From the NCBI RefSeq assembly GCF_900128505.1, contig NZ_LT669940.1, positions 480,489 to 544,488 on the forward strand: a DNA stretch of 64,000 nucleotides. The letters are read 5' to 3'. Both the position numbers and the translations under genes were made by a program. Source of the DNA: Parabacteroides timonensis (lineage in GTDB: Bacteria > Bacteroidota > Bacteroidia > Bacteroidales > Tannerellaceae). Each line of letters begins with the position of its first letter. Position 1 is the first letter of the stretch. The notes below the pieces were generated by a model that did no database searches, had not been told where the DNA came from, and saw only the letters and a program-made list of their open reading frames with translations. Positions 35,933 through 45,938 of the stretch are shown one piece after another.

Positions 35933-36049
35933 ATGACGACAAACACTAAATGGATGAGATTGTGTGCATCGGTAAAGCTAGCCATAGCTGTATGCACATG
36001 TGTTGGAATATTCTCTTTCGTATTTGCTTTTATGAGTTATAATCACTAA
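35933..36049 (+). CDS. Possible 38-residue single-TM peptide in the susC leader
   Basis: An ATG at 35933 opens 38 codons ending in TAA at 36047-36049, 11 bp before the susC ATG. The product has a positively charged start (TTNTKWMRL), a hydrophobic stretch of about 22 residues (VKLAIAVCTCVGIFSFVFAF) and a short tail. This is the shape of a small membrane protein or of a leader peptide translated just ahead of susC. The ribosome-binding region is AT-rich, as usual in this phylum, so translation cannot be confirmed. I do not recognise a family. Confidence 0.45.
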   Translation: MTTNTKWMRLCASVKLAIAVCTCVGIFSFVFAFMSYNH

Positions 36050-36060
36050 TTATTTAAGTT

Positions 36061-39000
36061 ATGAATTACACAAAGAAAGTCATTTTTGTGCCTATGGCTC
36101 TGTTTTGTCTGAGTTTGCCGTTGGTTGCCGAGAGCAATATCTCTGCAGGACAGGCAATGACGGAATTGAGTGCAAGTGGTGGACATTCCGCGGTTGCGGT
36201 ACATGAAAAAACATCGACGGCTCAAAATACCCGTAGAGTAACGGGGTTGGTGAAAGACGAAAACGGTGAACCGGTGATCGGCGCCAGTGTTGTTGAGGTT
36301 GGTACAACCAACGGTATCATGACAGATCTCGACGGAAAGTTCGAGTTGTCTATCCCATCAGGCGGTTCGCTGCAAATATCTTATGTGGGTTATGTTACCC
36401 AGACTATCCGGCCGGGAAACCGGAACAATATCCAGGTCGTGTTACAGGAAGACAGTCAGGCTTTGGATGAAGTACTGGTAGTCGCTTTCGGTAAAAGTAC
36501 GAAAGAAGCCTTTACGGGTTCTGCCGGTATCATGAAAGCGGACGATCTTCTAAAAGCGCAGGTGTCGAACCCAGCCCAGGCTCTGGCAGGACGTGTGGCC
36601 GGTGTGCAATTGAGCAATGCTTCTGCACAGCCGGGTAGCTCGCCTTCCATCACCATTCGTGGTTTCGGTTCTATCTCTTCTGATACGGAACCTCTGATTG
36701 TAGTGGACGGTATGCCTTTCGACGGCGACCTGAACCTGATCAACTCCAACGATATCGAGTCGATGACCGTATTGAAAGATGCAGCCTCCAATGCCCTGTA
36801 TGGTGCCCGTGGTGCCAACGGTGTGATTATGATCACGACAAAGAAAGGTAAAAACGGGGATGCCAAAGTTTCTGTGGATGCTAAATGGGGTTCCAACTCG
36901 AATGGTCTTAAGAACTATAAGACGACTAACTCCCAGCAATTCTACGAAACTTATTATAAGATGTTATATAACTATTATATAACGGAAAACGGCGGCGGCA
37001 TGTCGACTACCGATGCCCATGCTTTGGCAAACCAGCACCTGACAAGTGCTTCCAGCGGGGTAGGCCCGGGATATATGGTTTATTCGACTCCTGAAGGACA
37101 AGATTTTATCCAGCAGGGTGGAACAATGAATCCGGGAGCAACTATGGGGTCTCTCTATAACTATAACGGGCAAAAATTCTGGTTGCAGGCCGACGATTGG
37201 CAAGATGTCGGTTTGCAGAACGGTTTCCGCCAGGAATATAATGTGTCGGTTTCCGGTGCTTCCGACCGTATTAATTATTATACCTCTGTCGGTTATCTGG
37301 ATCAGGATGGTATTCAGGAAGGTTCTTCACAGAAACGTTTGACGGCACGTGCAAAACTGGATTACCAGGCAAAGACGTGGCTGAAAGTCGGTGCAAACTT
37401 CAACTATTCTAAATATGATTACAGCCAGACTACCGAAGGTACGATCGGTACTGGGACAATCTGGAGTACGATCAAGACTCAGGCTCCTATTTACCCGATT
37501 TATTTCCGTGATGAAAACAAGAACATCATGGTCGATAAATGGGGAGAGAACATGTATGACTTCGCACAGGCTTACGATCTGAACCGTGCAGGCGGCGTTG
37601 GTGGCAACTGTATTTTCAATAACAAGTATAATGTGAAGGAAACAACCGGTAACTCGTTTATCGCCAGTGGTTATGCGGACATAAACCTGACAAAGGACTT
37701 GACATTCACATTCAATGCCAATGCTTATGATTATGACCGCCGTTACACGGAGGCCAAGAGTCCTTTCGTCGATTATTATACCAGTTCTTCCGATAACGGA
37801 ACTCTGTATAAAGCTTCTTACCGTACCTTTACTTATAATACGCAACAGTTGCTGAACTACAACAAACAGTTCGGTAAGCATGATGTGAGCGCAATGGTCG
37901 GTCATGAATATTATAATTATAAATATGAATCGCTGAGTGCTTCCGGACGTAATTTCGGAATCGATAATTCATGGGAATTGGCCACGCTTTTGAACCTGAA
38001 TAATACGCCGTATTCTTATTCCAATTCTTATAATAACGAAGGTTATTTCTTCCGTGCCATGTATAATTACGATGCAAAGTACTTCGGTTCGGTGTCTTAT
38101 CGCCGTGATGCTTCTTCACGTTTTGCAAAGGATCATCGTTGGGGTAACTTCTGGTCGGTCGGCGGTGCCTGGCTTATATCCAAAGAGTCATTCTTCAATG
38201 TGCCCTGGGTTAATTCTCTGAAACTGAAAGCTTCTGTCGGTTCACAGGGTAACGACAACATCGGTGACTATTTGTATGCCGATTCTTACACGGTGGTGAA
38301 CAATGACGACCAGGCTGCTTTCCAATGGCGCCAGAAAGGTTCGAGCGATATCACCTGGGAAACCAATACGAACTGGAATGTGGGTACCGAATTTGATCTT
38401 TTCAACGGACGACTGAGCGGTAGCCTCGATTATTTCTACCGGAAAACCAGTGATATGTTGTTCTCTCTGAATACACCTCCTTCTATTGGTTACACCAGCT
38501 ATTTCATTAATCTGGGTGACATGAGGAATTCGGGTCTCGAACTTGTATTACAAGGTACACTAATCCGGAATAAGGACTTCAAATGGGACGTTAATTTCAA
38601 TATCTCCCATGTAAAGAACAAAGTGTTGACTTTGCCGGATAAAATTAAGACGACTAAGGTGGACGGTCATAACGGGTATGTGAATCTGGATAAGTCGTTC
38701 GTTTCCAAATACAAATATTTCGTGGCTGAAGGTCTTTCGCTTTACACTTGGTATCTGCCTAAGTTTGCCGGCCTGGATACCGAAACGGGAGAATCTTTGT
38801 TCTATAAAGATATCCTCGATGATGCAGGAAATGTGACAGGACAGGAAACGACCAAAGATGTCAACCAGGCAACCGACTACCTGATCGGTGATGCGCTTCC
38901 TTCTTTCTATGGTGGTTTAGGTACTTCTCTGAGCTATCGTGGTTTCGATTTCTCTATCAACCTGAACTATCAGTTGGGAGGTAAGGCATACGATTATACC

Positions 39001-39387
39001 TACTCGACATTGATGCACACCAGTACGGCCACCTCTTCAACCTGGCATAAAGACATGTTGAATGCCTGGTCGCCTGAGAATACAGGTTCAAGCATTCCAC
39101 GTTTGCAGTTTGCAGAAAAGTACACACAGAATGGCCGTTCAGACCGTTTCATTACGAATGCAAGCTATCTGAATGTTCAGAATATCAACTTCGGATATAC
39201 ATTACCTTCCAGTTTGACTCAGAAGTATAATATCCAGAATATACGTGTTTATTTCTCGGGTGAAAACCTGCTCTACTTCTCGGCACGCCAGGGATTCGAT
39301 CCCCGCTATACATTGAAGGGATATAGCAATTCGGAGCTTTATTCTCCGATACGTACTATCTCGGGTGGTATTTCATTGACATTCTAA
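36061..39387 (+). CDS. SusC/RagA TonB-dependent receptor without STN domain
   Basis: The 1108-residue product has a signal peptide (VIFVPMALFCLSLPLVAES), a linker, and then directly the carboxypeptidase-regulatory-like domain (GLVKDENGEPVIGASVVEVG), the TonB-box-like EVLVVAFGKSTKE, plug (IRGFGSISSDTEPLIVVDGMPF) and barrel ending ISLTF. Unlike the other three receptors it has no STN domain, so it cannot signal through FecR. Control by the upstream invertible-promoter candidate would be an alternative on/off mechanism. The susD follows at 19 bp. No glycoside hydrolase is linked, so the cargo may be peptide, glycan or another nutrient. Confidence 0.95.
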   Translation: MNYTKKVIFVPMALFCLSLPLVAESNISAGQAMTELSASGGHSAVAVHEKTSTAQNTRRVTGLVKDENGEPVIGASVVEVGTTNGIMTDLDGKFELSIPSGGSLQISYVGYVTQTIRPGNRNNIQVVLQEDSQALDEVLVVAFGKSTKEAFTGSAGIMKADDLLKAQVSNPAQALAGRVAGVQLSNASAQPGSSPSITIRGFGSISSDTEPLIVVDGMPFDGDLNLINSNDIESMTVLKDAASNALYGARGANGVIMITTKKGKNGDAKVSVDAKWGSNSNGLKNYKTTNSQQFYETYYKMLYNYYITENGGGMSTTDAHALANQHLTSASSGVGPGYMVYSTPEGQDFIQQGGTMNPGATMGSLYNYNGQKFWLQADDWQDVGLQNGFRQEYNVSVSGASDRINYYTSVGYLDQDGIQEGSSQKRLTARAKLDYQAKTWLKVGANFNYSKYDYSQTTEGTIGTGTIWSTIKTQAPIYPIYFRDENKNIMVDKWGENMYDFAQAYDLNRAGGVGGNCIFNNKYNVKETTGNSFIASGYADINLTKDLTFTFNANAYDYDRRYTEAKSPFVDYYTSSSDNGTLYKASYRTFTYNTQQLLNYNKQFGKHDVSAMVGHEYYNYKYESLSASGRNFGIDNSWELATLLNLNNTPYSYSNSYNNEGYFFRAMYNYDAKYFGSVSYRRDASSRFAKDHRWGNFWSVGGAWLISKESFFNVPWVNSLKLKASVGSQGNDNIGDYLYADSYTVVNNDDQAAFQWRQKGSSDITWETNTNWNVGTEFDLFNGRLSGSLDYFYRKTSDMLFSLNTPPSIGYTSYFINLGDMRNSGLELVLQGTLIRNKDFKWDVNFNISHVKNKVLTLPDKIKTTKVDGHNGYVNLDKSFVSKYKYFVAEGLSLYTWYLPKFAGLDTETGESLFYKDILDDAGNVTGQETTKDVNQATDYLIGDALPSFYGGLGTSLSYRGFDFSINLNYQLGGKAYDYTYSTLMHTSTATSSTWHKDMLNAWSPENTGSSIPRLQFAEKYTQNGRSDRFITNASYLNVQNINFGYTLPSSLTQKYNIQNIRVYFSGENLLYFSARQGFDPRYTLKGYSNSELYSPIRTISGGISLTF

Positions 39388-39406
39388 ACATTAAAAAGAA
39401 AACATC

Positions 39407-41296
39407 ATGAAGAAATATAAGATTTTATTGGCTGCGGTGGCTCTTCTGGGGTTAAGTAGCTGTATTGAAGAAACATTACCGACGGAATATGTGCTGAATG
39501 ACCAGATTCAGGCATCGGAGTCGGCATTGCAGGGAATGGTCAACTCCATTTATACCTCGATGGGAGGGTATATAAATGATGATGGCGGTATAGAAATGAT
39601 TTCTTATGGCAGTATGCGTGCCATGTTGGAACATAGTACGGGCCAGTTTGTTTGTTCCGGGGGAAACGGTTATAACACAATGGGAGCCTATTGTAATGGC
39701 GGGATAAGTGCTACCGGCTCTAACCGTGGACTTTATCCTTCTTACCTCTACTATTCTTATATCAAGAATGTAAACGATGTCATCGGTATGGTCGATGTGA
39801 ACGATATGGATGATACCAAGAAGGGGTATCTGGGAATCTGTTATGCCTATCGTGCCCTTTATTATCTCGACTTGGTTCAGATTATGGAGTACAAGAAACC
39901 GACCGATAGCCGTTACAGTTATGTAAGTCCTGAAAATGACTTGACAAACCTGGGTGTTCCTATCGTAACAGAAAAGACTACATCGGAAGAAGCATCCAAT
40001 AATCCGCGTGCAACGGTAGATGTTGCTTATGACTTGATTCTGAGTGATCTGCAACAGGCTGAAACTTATCTGGAAGGATATACCCGTACGGATAAGACTC
40101 AACCGAACCTGGCTGCAGTCTATGGTTTGTATGCCCGTACTTATGCCAACCTGGCTTCACGTGTAAAGACTTCTGCTACTTATAAAGACGAAGCTTCTTA
40201 CTGGCAGAAATCCGGTGAATATGCGAATAAGGCTATTTCTGTAGCCGGTTGCACCCCGTTGACGGAAAACGAGTGGACAGATCCGGTAAACGGCTTCAAT
40301 AACCGTAACTCGCAGAGCTCCTGGATGTGGGCCACTTCTATTTCGGAAGGTAACACAACTGCTGCTACGGGTAATAATCAGTCATTCTCTTTCGCGATGA
40401 TCTTCGGAACGGAAACAACCTTTAGTGTATATGGCTGGCGTGTCGGCCGTTCGCTCGACCGTAAATGGTACGAACGTCTTTCGGACAACGACTTCCGCAA
40501 AAAATCATGGTTGGCTCCTAACTTCTTCTATGAATCGAAGAACCAGAAAGAAGGCGAACCTTATCTGGTGGAAAAAAGTGCAGACGGTAAGTTTATCAAC
40601 AATAAATGGTCGGTAAATGACGTAAGTACAAGTACGACTCAGAGTGATTGGAATGATGATTATTCAGGTTTCGGTCCTGACAAATACCAATATAAATATA
40701 ACAGTTCTGCGTCATGGATCCGTGCCCGTATCAACTCGTCAAACGGTTATCAGTCGTGGCCATGGTTGTATGTAAACATGAAGTTCCGTCCGCATAACGG
40801 CGACTACCGGACGCATTCGATCGGTGGTGCTATCGATTATCCGATCATGCGTATCGAAGAAATGTATTTCCTGAAAGCGGAAGCGGCACTTCATACCTCG
40901 GGTGTTCCGGCAGCAGCGACTGCTTTGCAGGATATTGTAAAGACACGTAACCCGTCTTATACTTGTACGGCTGCTACTACCGATGCGTTCATGGATGAAT
41001 ATGTCTTCCAGAAAGGTGTCGAGTTTTGGGGGGAAGGTATCAACTATTTTGATGCCAAGCGTTTGGAAGTGGGTATCCACCGTGCTTATAAGGGTACGAA
41101 CTGCGAGCGTTACCAGCATTGTATCAATATGGATGGTGTATTTGTCGGTTGGACTCCGGGTTGGAACCAGGCTGAGCTGAATGCTAATCCTGCCATCTTC
41201 CATTACAATAACCCGTATACAAATCCGACGACTTTTTATTTCTATAAGTCGAATGATGACTTCCGACCGTATTATGGAGTAGAGATAACTGAATAG
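39407..41296 (+). CDS. SusD/RagB-family lipoprotein
   Basis: A 629-residue lipoprotein with signal ending LLGLSSC (Cys19). The SusD scaffold is seen in GYLGICYAYRALYYLDLVQIMEYKKP and TAVYGLYARTYANLASRVK-like helices, and in the C-terminal FQKGVEFWGEGINYFDAKRLEVG, which replaces the usual RxxELxxEGxRxxDLxRW motif. It pairs with the receptor just upstream. A terminator follows, ending the two-gene unit. Confidence 0.93.
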   Translation: MKKYKILLAAVALLGLSSCIEETLPTEYVLNDQIQASESALQGMVNSIYTSMGGYINDDGGIEMISYGSMRAMLEHSTGQFVCSGGNGYNTMGAYCNGGISATGSNRGLYPSYLYYSYIKNVNDVIGMVDVNDMDDTKKGYLGICYAYRALYYLDLVQIMEYKKPTDSRYSYVSPENDLTNLGVPIVTEKTTSEEASNNPRATVDVAYDLILSDLQQAETYLEGYTRTDKTQPNLAAVYGLYARTYANLASRVKTSATYKDEASYWQKSGEYANKAISVAGCTPLTENEWTDPVNGFNNRNSQSSWMWATSISEGNTTAATGNNQSFSFAMIFGTETTFSVYGWRVGRSLDRKWYERLSDNDFRKKSWLAPNFFYESKNQKEGEPYLVEKSADGKFINNKWSVNDVSTSTTQSDWNDDYSGFGPDKYQYKYNSSASWIRARINSSNGYQSWPWLYVNMKFRPHNGDYRTHSIGGAIDYPIMRIEEMYFLKAEAALHTSGVPAAATALQDIVKTRNPSYTCTAATTDAFMDEYVFQKGVEFWGEGINYFDAKRLEVGIHRAYKGTNCERYQHCINMDGVFVGWTPGWNQAELNANPAIFHYNNPYTNPTTFYFYKSNDDFRPYYGVEITE

Positions 41297-41317
41297 CGGA
41301 ATTGATTAAGAATGTAG

Positions 41318-41354
41318 AAAGGGTATGCCGTTGTTATGACGGTGTACCTTTTTC
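41318..41354 (+). terminator. Intrinsic terminator after susD
   Basis: AAGGGTATGCCGT pairs, with wobble pairs, to ACGGTGTACCTTT across a 7-base loop, followed by TTTTTCTTG. Confidence 0.7.
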
Positions 41355-41446
41355 TTGTTTATCCCCCAAACCGAGAAATTTGTTGCATAAATCGTGCTGT
41401 TTCGTTCTGCAAAACACCTATTTCGGAAAAATATAAGGTTTTTTCC

Positions 41447-41476
41447 TTGTTGATTCGAAAAAGCTATTTACCTTTG
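41447..41476 (+). promoter_or_regulatory. Bacteroidota promoter TTG-N19-TACCTTTG for the ncRNA candidate
   Basis: TTG at 41447-41449 and TACCTTTG at 41469-41476 are separated by exactly 19 bp, the preferred spacing of the primary-sigma promoter in this phylum. No long ORF follows directly; the transcript would begin near 41484. Confidence 0.75.
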
Positions 41477-41483
41477 CAACAGA

Positions 41484-41757
41484 TTCCGTAGCGAGCAGCG
41501 GCTTGCGATAAAGCGGTTTCAAATACATATTGCAAGCATTTTACGAAGATTATTCTAAGCTAAAAATCTGGTAAATTTTAAGTTGTATAGAGGAATAATG
41601 GACATAAAATGCTTGCGTGGACTACGTATAAGTGTATCTACCATATTCTATGGGTGGATTATATTATATCGTATAAGCGCGAGCACTTGTTCTATTATCT
41701 CTATACGGGCTTACCAGAGCCTTTAGCTTGATGATAGACAACGCTCGTGCTTTTTTT
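41484..41757 (+). ncRNA. Structured non-coding RNA candidate, about 270 nt
   Basis: This stretch has its own promoter and ends with AGCGCGAGC (41676-41684) able to pair with GCTCGTGCT (41743-41751) and a run of seven T. Inside it, GCAAGCATTTTA (41532-41543) and TAAAATGCTTGC (41605-41616) form a perfect 12-bp stem, and GTATAGAG and CTCTATAC form another long-range pair. No ORF of note is present. Size and form suit a free-standing structured RNA such as a 6S-like RNA or one of the Bacteroidales-specific motifs in Rfam, but I cannot match it to a family by eye. Alternatively it is a long 5' leader of the surface-protein gene at 41858. The start is estimated from the promoter. Confidence 0.55.
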
Positions 41758-41857
41758 ATGTCTCGGTGTAACCAAAGCCGAGCTTGTTCTCTCCTTTCGT
41801 AAAATTAATTGTTGGACTTTTATTACTCTATTTTATAAACAATTAATTTAAAAGATT

Positions 41858-44800
41858 ATGAACAAAAAGTTTTCTACACTTATGGCGGCGTTTCTTGCCG
41901 CCGGAGCCACATTTACGGCGGATGCTGGTGTGGTGCTAGTGAAAGGTGGTGAAGTAGCTGCTGATGGTAAGTTCATTATTGCTAGTAATGAACTTACTCC
42001 AAGAGGAGGAACTGTTAAAGTGTTGACTGTTAATGGTTCAGAATTGGGTTTGAAAGATGTTGATTATTCAACAAAAGCTGATGAGCTTGCTAAACATGCT
42101 TGGAATTGGGATTTCATAAATAACAAATTTACTGTGGCAGGCGGTTCTGGATTGGCTTTTGCTGTTGGAGATTGGAGTTTGGGCACAGCTACTGCATTGC
42201 AGGCGTTGGTTAATGCTACCTCAGGCAATGGAACGCAAGTTAAGGTCAACTCGACGGCTGACTACCTGAATATCGCTGAGGGAACAATTGAAAATTCGGC
42301 AGATGAAACACCTGTTTACCTTTATACGATAACAACTCCAGTCCTGGAAGCGACAAAGGGCGAGGGTAAGCCTATTATGTTTGGCGCTAACAAGTATTTG
42401 GTAGTCAATAAAGAAGGTAAAGCTGAACTGGTTGATGGTCAGAGTGGTAAATTCGATTTGCTGCTTTTGGGTTATACTCCTACACAATATTTATGGAATG
42501 TTGATGAAGACGGCGTGATTTCTTTGGAAGCCGACCCTGATATTAAGGTGGAGACGGTTACAAATGATGGAACTGGCTATAGCATTACTTTGGGTGAAGA
42601 TGGCGTTAGAGTTGAGTCAGATGGAACTGATTTATATGTAACAACAGTAGAAGGTGTTACTTCCAAAGTTACCAATGGTGCAAAAGCTGGTGTTAATTTT
42701 GGAACTACCGTATCTTCTAACGCTCAACCTGATGGAAACTATACTAACAGCGTGGTTTTCGAAGAAGGTGGAACCTATATGATTCACTATGCAGATGGAG
42801 CGCAAGGTACAAATACAGCTGATCAGTATATCGGTGCCGGAGCTGCAACCGTAGGGGAAGCAAGCAAACCCTATTGGACTGTAGAAGCAACTGAGGGAGA
42901 AGGTGTTTACAAACTTGTGGATGCTAACGATAATGTATTGGAATTAGGCGGAATACAAAGATTCTATATACAGGAGGTTGACAATGGGACAAACGGTGGA
43001 AACCTTTATTGTTTCTTGAATGAGTCAAAGACAAGTGTTCTGACATGTTCTGGTGGTGTATTCTCTTTGGTGGCATTGTCTACTCATACTACTGGTCAAA
43101 TTGCCAACTTGGCTTACTTCTCTTTCCATAACGCTGCTGCAGACGCATTCACAGCCGGTGAATTGGTTAAGAAGTTAGGTGACGGCTTCGCAATGACTCT
43201 GTCTAACAAGAAAGATGGTGTGACTGATTTGCAGGGCAACCCGTTCTTAGGCAAATTAAGAGTTGTGAAAGCTAAGACGGATGCTGGCAAAGTAACTGGC
43301 TTCGAATCTTATAAGGATACAGATACAGATGGTACTTACATGTTAGCTAACGAAGAAGGTATCATCGTATTGAACCTGAACGAAGACGAAAAATGGTCAG
43401 TAGAAGGTATCAGTGAGTTTGCCGGCGATAATGGTGGCTTCAAGTTCCAGACTATCTCTGAAGATGACATGAAGACCATCATGAATGCAGTATCTAGTGA
43501 TGGTGAAGCTTGGAATGTAAAACAGAATATCGCTTATAACTTCACAATCAATCATAGCAATGCTGATGACGACAAAATCACTTCTATCGTTGTAGCTAAA
43601 GGAGGTACTAAGTATTCTGTAATCAGCTATAACAACAATGAAGGTTATTTCTTGTCTGCTGGTAAAACTACTACTAGTTCTCAAGTTGGAACTCTTGTTT
43701 ACGCAGTCTTTGGTAGCGATGCTTTCGTATTGACAACAGACGAAGACAACAACCCGTTGAACCACGGATATGTAAACATCAAATTCATTACTTCAAACCC
43801 GAAAGTAAACGGTAAGGTTTTGGCAATGAATGAAAACGGTGATCCTGCTGCTGTACAGGCTAGCAGCTTCTTGTTCAGCAAACCGGAAGGACAGTGGGCT
43901 GTAACTGCTACAAATGCTACAGTAGATAAGGCTACTGCGAAAGCAGATGCTTATGCTTTCACATTCACAAACCGCGAGTCTAAAGAAGTGGTTAAAGTGA
44001 AAGATATGTATGCTTTGGGTAATGATAAGTATGCTGTAAGTTATACAGGTAGAACTCCGTTCGGATATTCTTCTGCCGTACGCGATACAATGGTTATCAC
44101 TGCTGCTGATATTGAAGATCTGACACACAACGCAGTCATGATGGACGGTTATGCTAACTTCAAAGCTTTGGATGTTCAAGACAATCAATATCGTTTGGCT
44201 GTAGCTTCTACAGGAGAAACAGACTTCTATGTATCAGAAAATCACTCTTCAACTCACCTGCTGGGCTTGATGAAAGATGTAGAAGAAGCAGCTACATGGA
44301 GACTGGTTCCGCTGACTGCTAAGGCTGTTTACGGAACATTCAGCACGCTGAAAACTCCGACTGACTCTATCTATGTAACTTCTAAAGTGGGTTACTACGA
44401 TGCAAAGAACAGATATCAGGAAGCTAACGATACATTGGCTATCATCAGCTATGCATTGCAGAACACTAAAAACAACGAGTTCCTGACTTACGAAACTCCT
44501 AGCACACACGACATCCAGTCAATGATTTGTGATAAGGATTCTAAGGAATTCACTACTGCTGATTTGAATAAGGCTTATCGTTTCGTTCTGAAAGAAAAAC
44601 AGAATGGTCTGTATAACCTGATCGGTGTGGCACAGGAATCTGACAAGAAACCATTCACTCTGGATCTGAACCAGAAACTGTATGGTGCAACAACTGAATA
44701 CCTGGGTGCTGTTGAAGTAGAAGGCGCTTACGAACAAGTAAACTCTAACGACCTGTTCGACCTGCAGTTGGTTGAAGCTCCTGAATATCGTTTACAGGAA

Positions 44801-45727
44801 ATGGGTGATACTATCCGCATCTTCCGTCAGGAAAATGAATATGACATGATGTATGAAAACGGCGAATTCCTGAACCTGGGCAACAGCGCACAGTTGAAGG
44901 ATATGGCTCCTGCTCTGTATGTTGATACAGCTTATGTAAACCGTGGTCATAACAACCGTTATCAGTATCTGTTGGTTGTAAATCCGAAGTATGTACCTGA
45001 ACAGGAATGTACAGTGCCAGGTCACCCGGCAATCCACCCGGATACTACTTATGGTCGCTTCCTGGTTAACTTGATCGACACTGCTTACGTTGCTTATGAA
45101 AAGGGTGCTATCCACCTGAACAAATATATCAACGAAGGTGAAGCTGGTGAAAACTTTGCTAAGTTAGGTTTCGTACACGGTTTCCGTACAGGTGACAAAC
45201 TGTATATCACAGACGAAAACTATGTGAAGAGTGGTAAGGCTTCTGATGTAATCGACCTGAGCACAAGAGACTTCAATGTTGCTAAGTTCGCATTCCGTTA
45301 CATCAACTCGATCAACCACGAAGCTGATGGTTCATTCAAGGTTCAGACTGCTTACTATGACTATAACTCTTACATCGCTAACGACAAACGTCCGAATGTA
45401 TCTGACGAAGGTTATCTGAAGAACATCAACGGTGTAGTTGTTGTAGCTAAGGGTTACGAAGCTGGTGACAAGTTTGATTTGGCTGCTGAACACTCTAATC
45501 CTACTGCTAACGACGAAATCAACGCTTCTGAAGTATCAGTAATCGCAGGTAACGGTGTTGTAACAGTGAAGGGTGCCGAAGGCAAGAACGTAGTAATCAC
45601 TAACGTACTTGGCCAGCAAGTTGCTAACACAGTTGTTTCTTCTAGCGAAGCTACAATCGCTGCTCCTGCAGGTATGGTAGTAGTAGCCGTTGAAGGCGAA
45701 GCCGCTGTGAAAGCAATCGTAAAATAA
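41858..45727 (+). CDS. Large surface protein with C-terminal DUF6383-like domain
   Basis: The 1289-residue protein starts MNKKFSTLMAAFLAAGATFTADA, a signal peptide with Ala-rich cleavage region. The body is beta-rich, with repeated segments of the type YMLANEEGIIVLNLNEDEKWSVEG and YLLVVNPKYVPEQE, and no enzymatic motif. The last 70 residues (VSVIAGNGVVTVKGAEGKNVVITNVLGQQVANTV...) resemble the DUF6383 C-terminal domain that I associate with Parabacteroides surface proteins and that has a type-9-secretion-sorting-like look. It is probably exported and anchored or assembled on the cell surface, perhaps as a coat protein; this is inference. Codon use from about 43000 on is more biased (CTG, GAA, AAC) than in the first kilobase, hinting at a mosaic gene or high expression. 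Confidence 0.82.
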   Translation: MNKKFSTLMAAFLAAGATFTADAGVVLVKGGEVAADGKFIIASNELTPRGGTVKVLTVNGSELGLKDVDYSTKADELAKHAWNWDFINNKFTVAGGSGLAFAVGDWSLGTATALQALVNATSGNGTQVKVNSTADYLNIAEGTIENSADETPVYLYTITTPVLEATKGEGKPIMFGANKYLVVNKEGKAELVDGQSGKFDLLLLGYTPTQYLWNVDEDGVISLEADPDIKVETVTNDGTGYSITLGEDGVRVESDGTDLYVTTVEGVTSKVTNGAKAGVNFGTTVSSNAQPDGNYTNSVVFEEGGTYMIHYADGAQGTNTADQYIGAGAATVGEASKPYWTVEATEGEGVYKLVDANDNVLELGGIQRFYIQEVDNGTNGGNLYCFLNESKTSVLTCSGGVFSLVALSTHTTGQIANLAYFSFHNAAADAFTAGELVKKLGDGFAMTLSNKKDGVTDLQGNPFLGKLRVVKAKTDAGKVTGFESYKDTDTDGTYMLANEEGIIVLNLNEDEKWSVEGISEFAGDNGGFKFQTISEDDMKTIMNAVSSDGEAWNVKQNIAYNFTINHSNADDDKITSIVVAKGGTKYSVISYNNNEGYFLSAGKTTTSSQVGTLVYAVFGSDAFVLTTDEDNNPLNHGYVNIKFITSNPKVNGKVLAMNENGDPAAVQASSFLFSKPEGQWAVTATNATVDKATAKADAYAFTFTNRESKEVVKVKDMYALGNDKYAVSYTGRTPFGYSSAVRDTMVITAADIEDLTHNAVMMDGYANFKALDVQDNQYRLAVASTGETDFYVSENHSSTHLLGLMKDVEEAATWRLVPLTAKAVYGTFSTLKTPTDSIYVTSKVGYYDAKNRYQEANDTLAIISYALQNTKNNEFLTYETPSTHDIQSMICDKDSKEFTTADLNKAYRFVLKEKQNGLYNLIGVAQESDKKPFTLDLNQKLYGATTEYLGAVEVEGAYEQVNSNDLFDLQLVEAPEYRLQEMGDTIRIFRQENEYDMMYENGEFLNLGNSAQLKDMAPALYVDTAYVNRGHNNRYQYLLVVNPKYVPEQECTVPGHPAIHPDTTYGRFLVNLIDTAYVAYEKGAIHLNKYINEGEAGENFAKLGFVHGFRTGDKLYITDENYVKSGKASDVIDLSTRDFNVAKFAFRYINSINHEADGSFKVQTAYYDYNSYIANDKRPNVSDEGYLKNINGVVVVAKGYEAGDKFDLAAEHSNPTANDEINASEVSVIAGNGVVTVKGAEGKNVVITNVLGQQVANTVVSSSEATIAAPAGMVVVAVEGEAAVKAIVK

Positions 45728-45771
45728 GTAACTATTTATAATCAATAAATTTAAATTGACCGCGTATCGTA

Positions 45772-45793
45772 GGGGCGGTTCGTGAACCGCCCC
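45772..45793. repeat. Perfect GC-rich hairpin (GGGGCGGTTC-GT-GAACCGCCCC)
   Basis: A 10-bp perfect stem with a 2-base centre in otherwise AT-rich DNA. It resembles the dispersed REP-type palindromes preceded by GTA that occur between genes in many bacteria. It is 45 bp after the surface-protein stop and has no T-run, so it is not a plain terminator. Confidence 0.65.
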
Positions 45794-45861
45794 ATGATAA
45801 TTACCCCGCGAGGGAGAACAAGCGATCAGTATTAATACTAAAGTAATGAAATAAAGTTCTT

Positions 45862-45938
45862 GTTACCCAACCCCTGTGAAGGGCAAGGGTAACGCAAAAA
45901 CAAAGCCCCGACGGAATTTCCGTTGGGGCTTTCTTTAT
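45862..45938 (+). terminator. Stem-loop followed by a strong intrinsic terminator
   Basis: GTTACCC and GGGTAAC (45862-45893) form a first hairpin. Immediately after it, AAAGCCCCGACGG pairs with CCGTTGGGGCTTT (45902-45938) around AATTT and runs into TTCTTT. This is the transcription end of the surface-protein gene. Confidence 0.8.
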
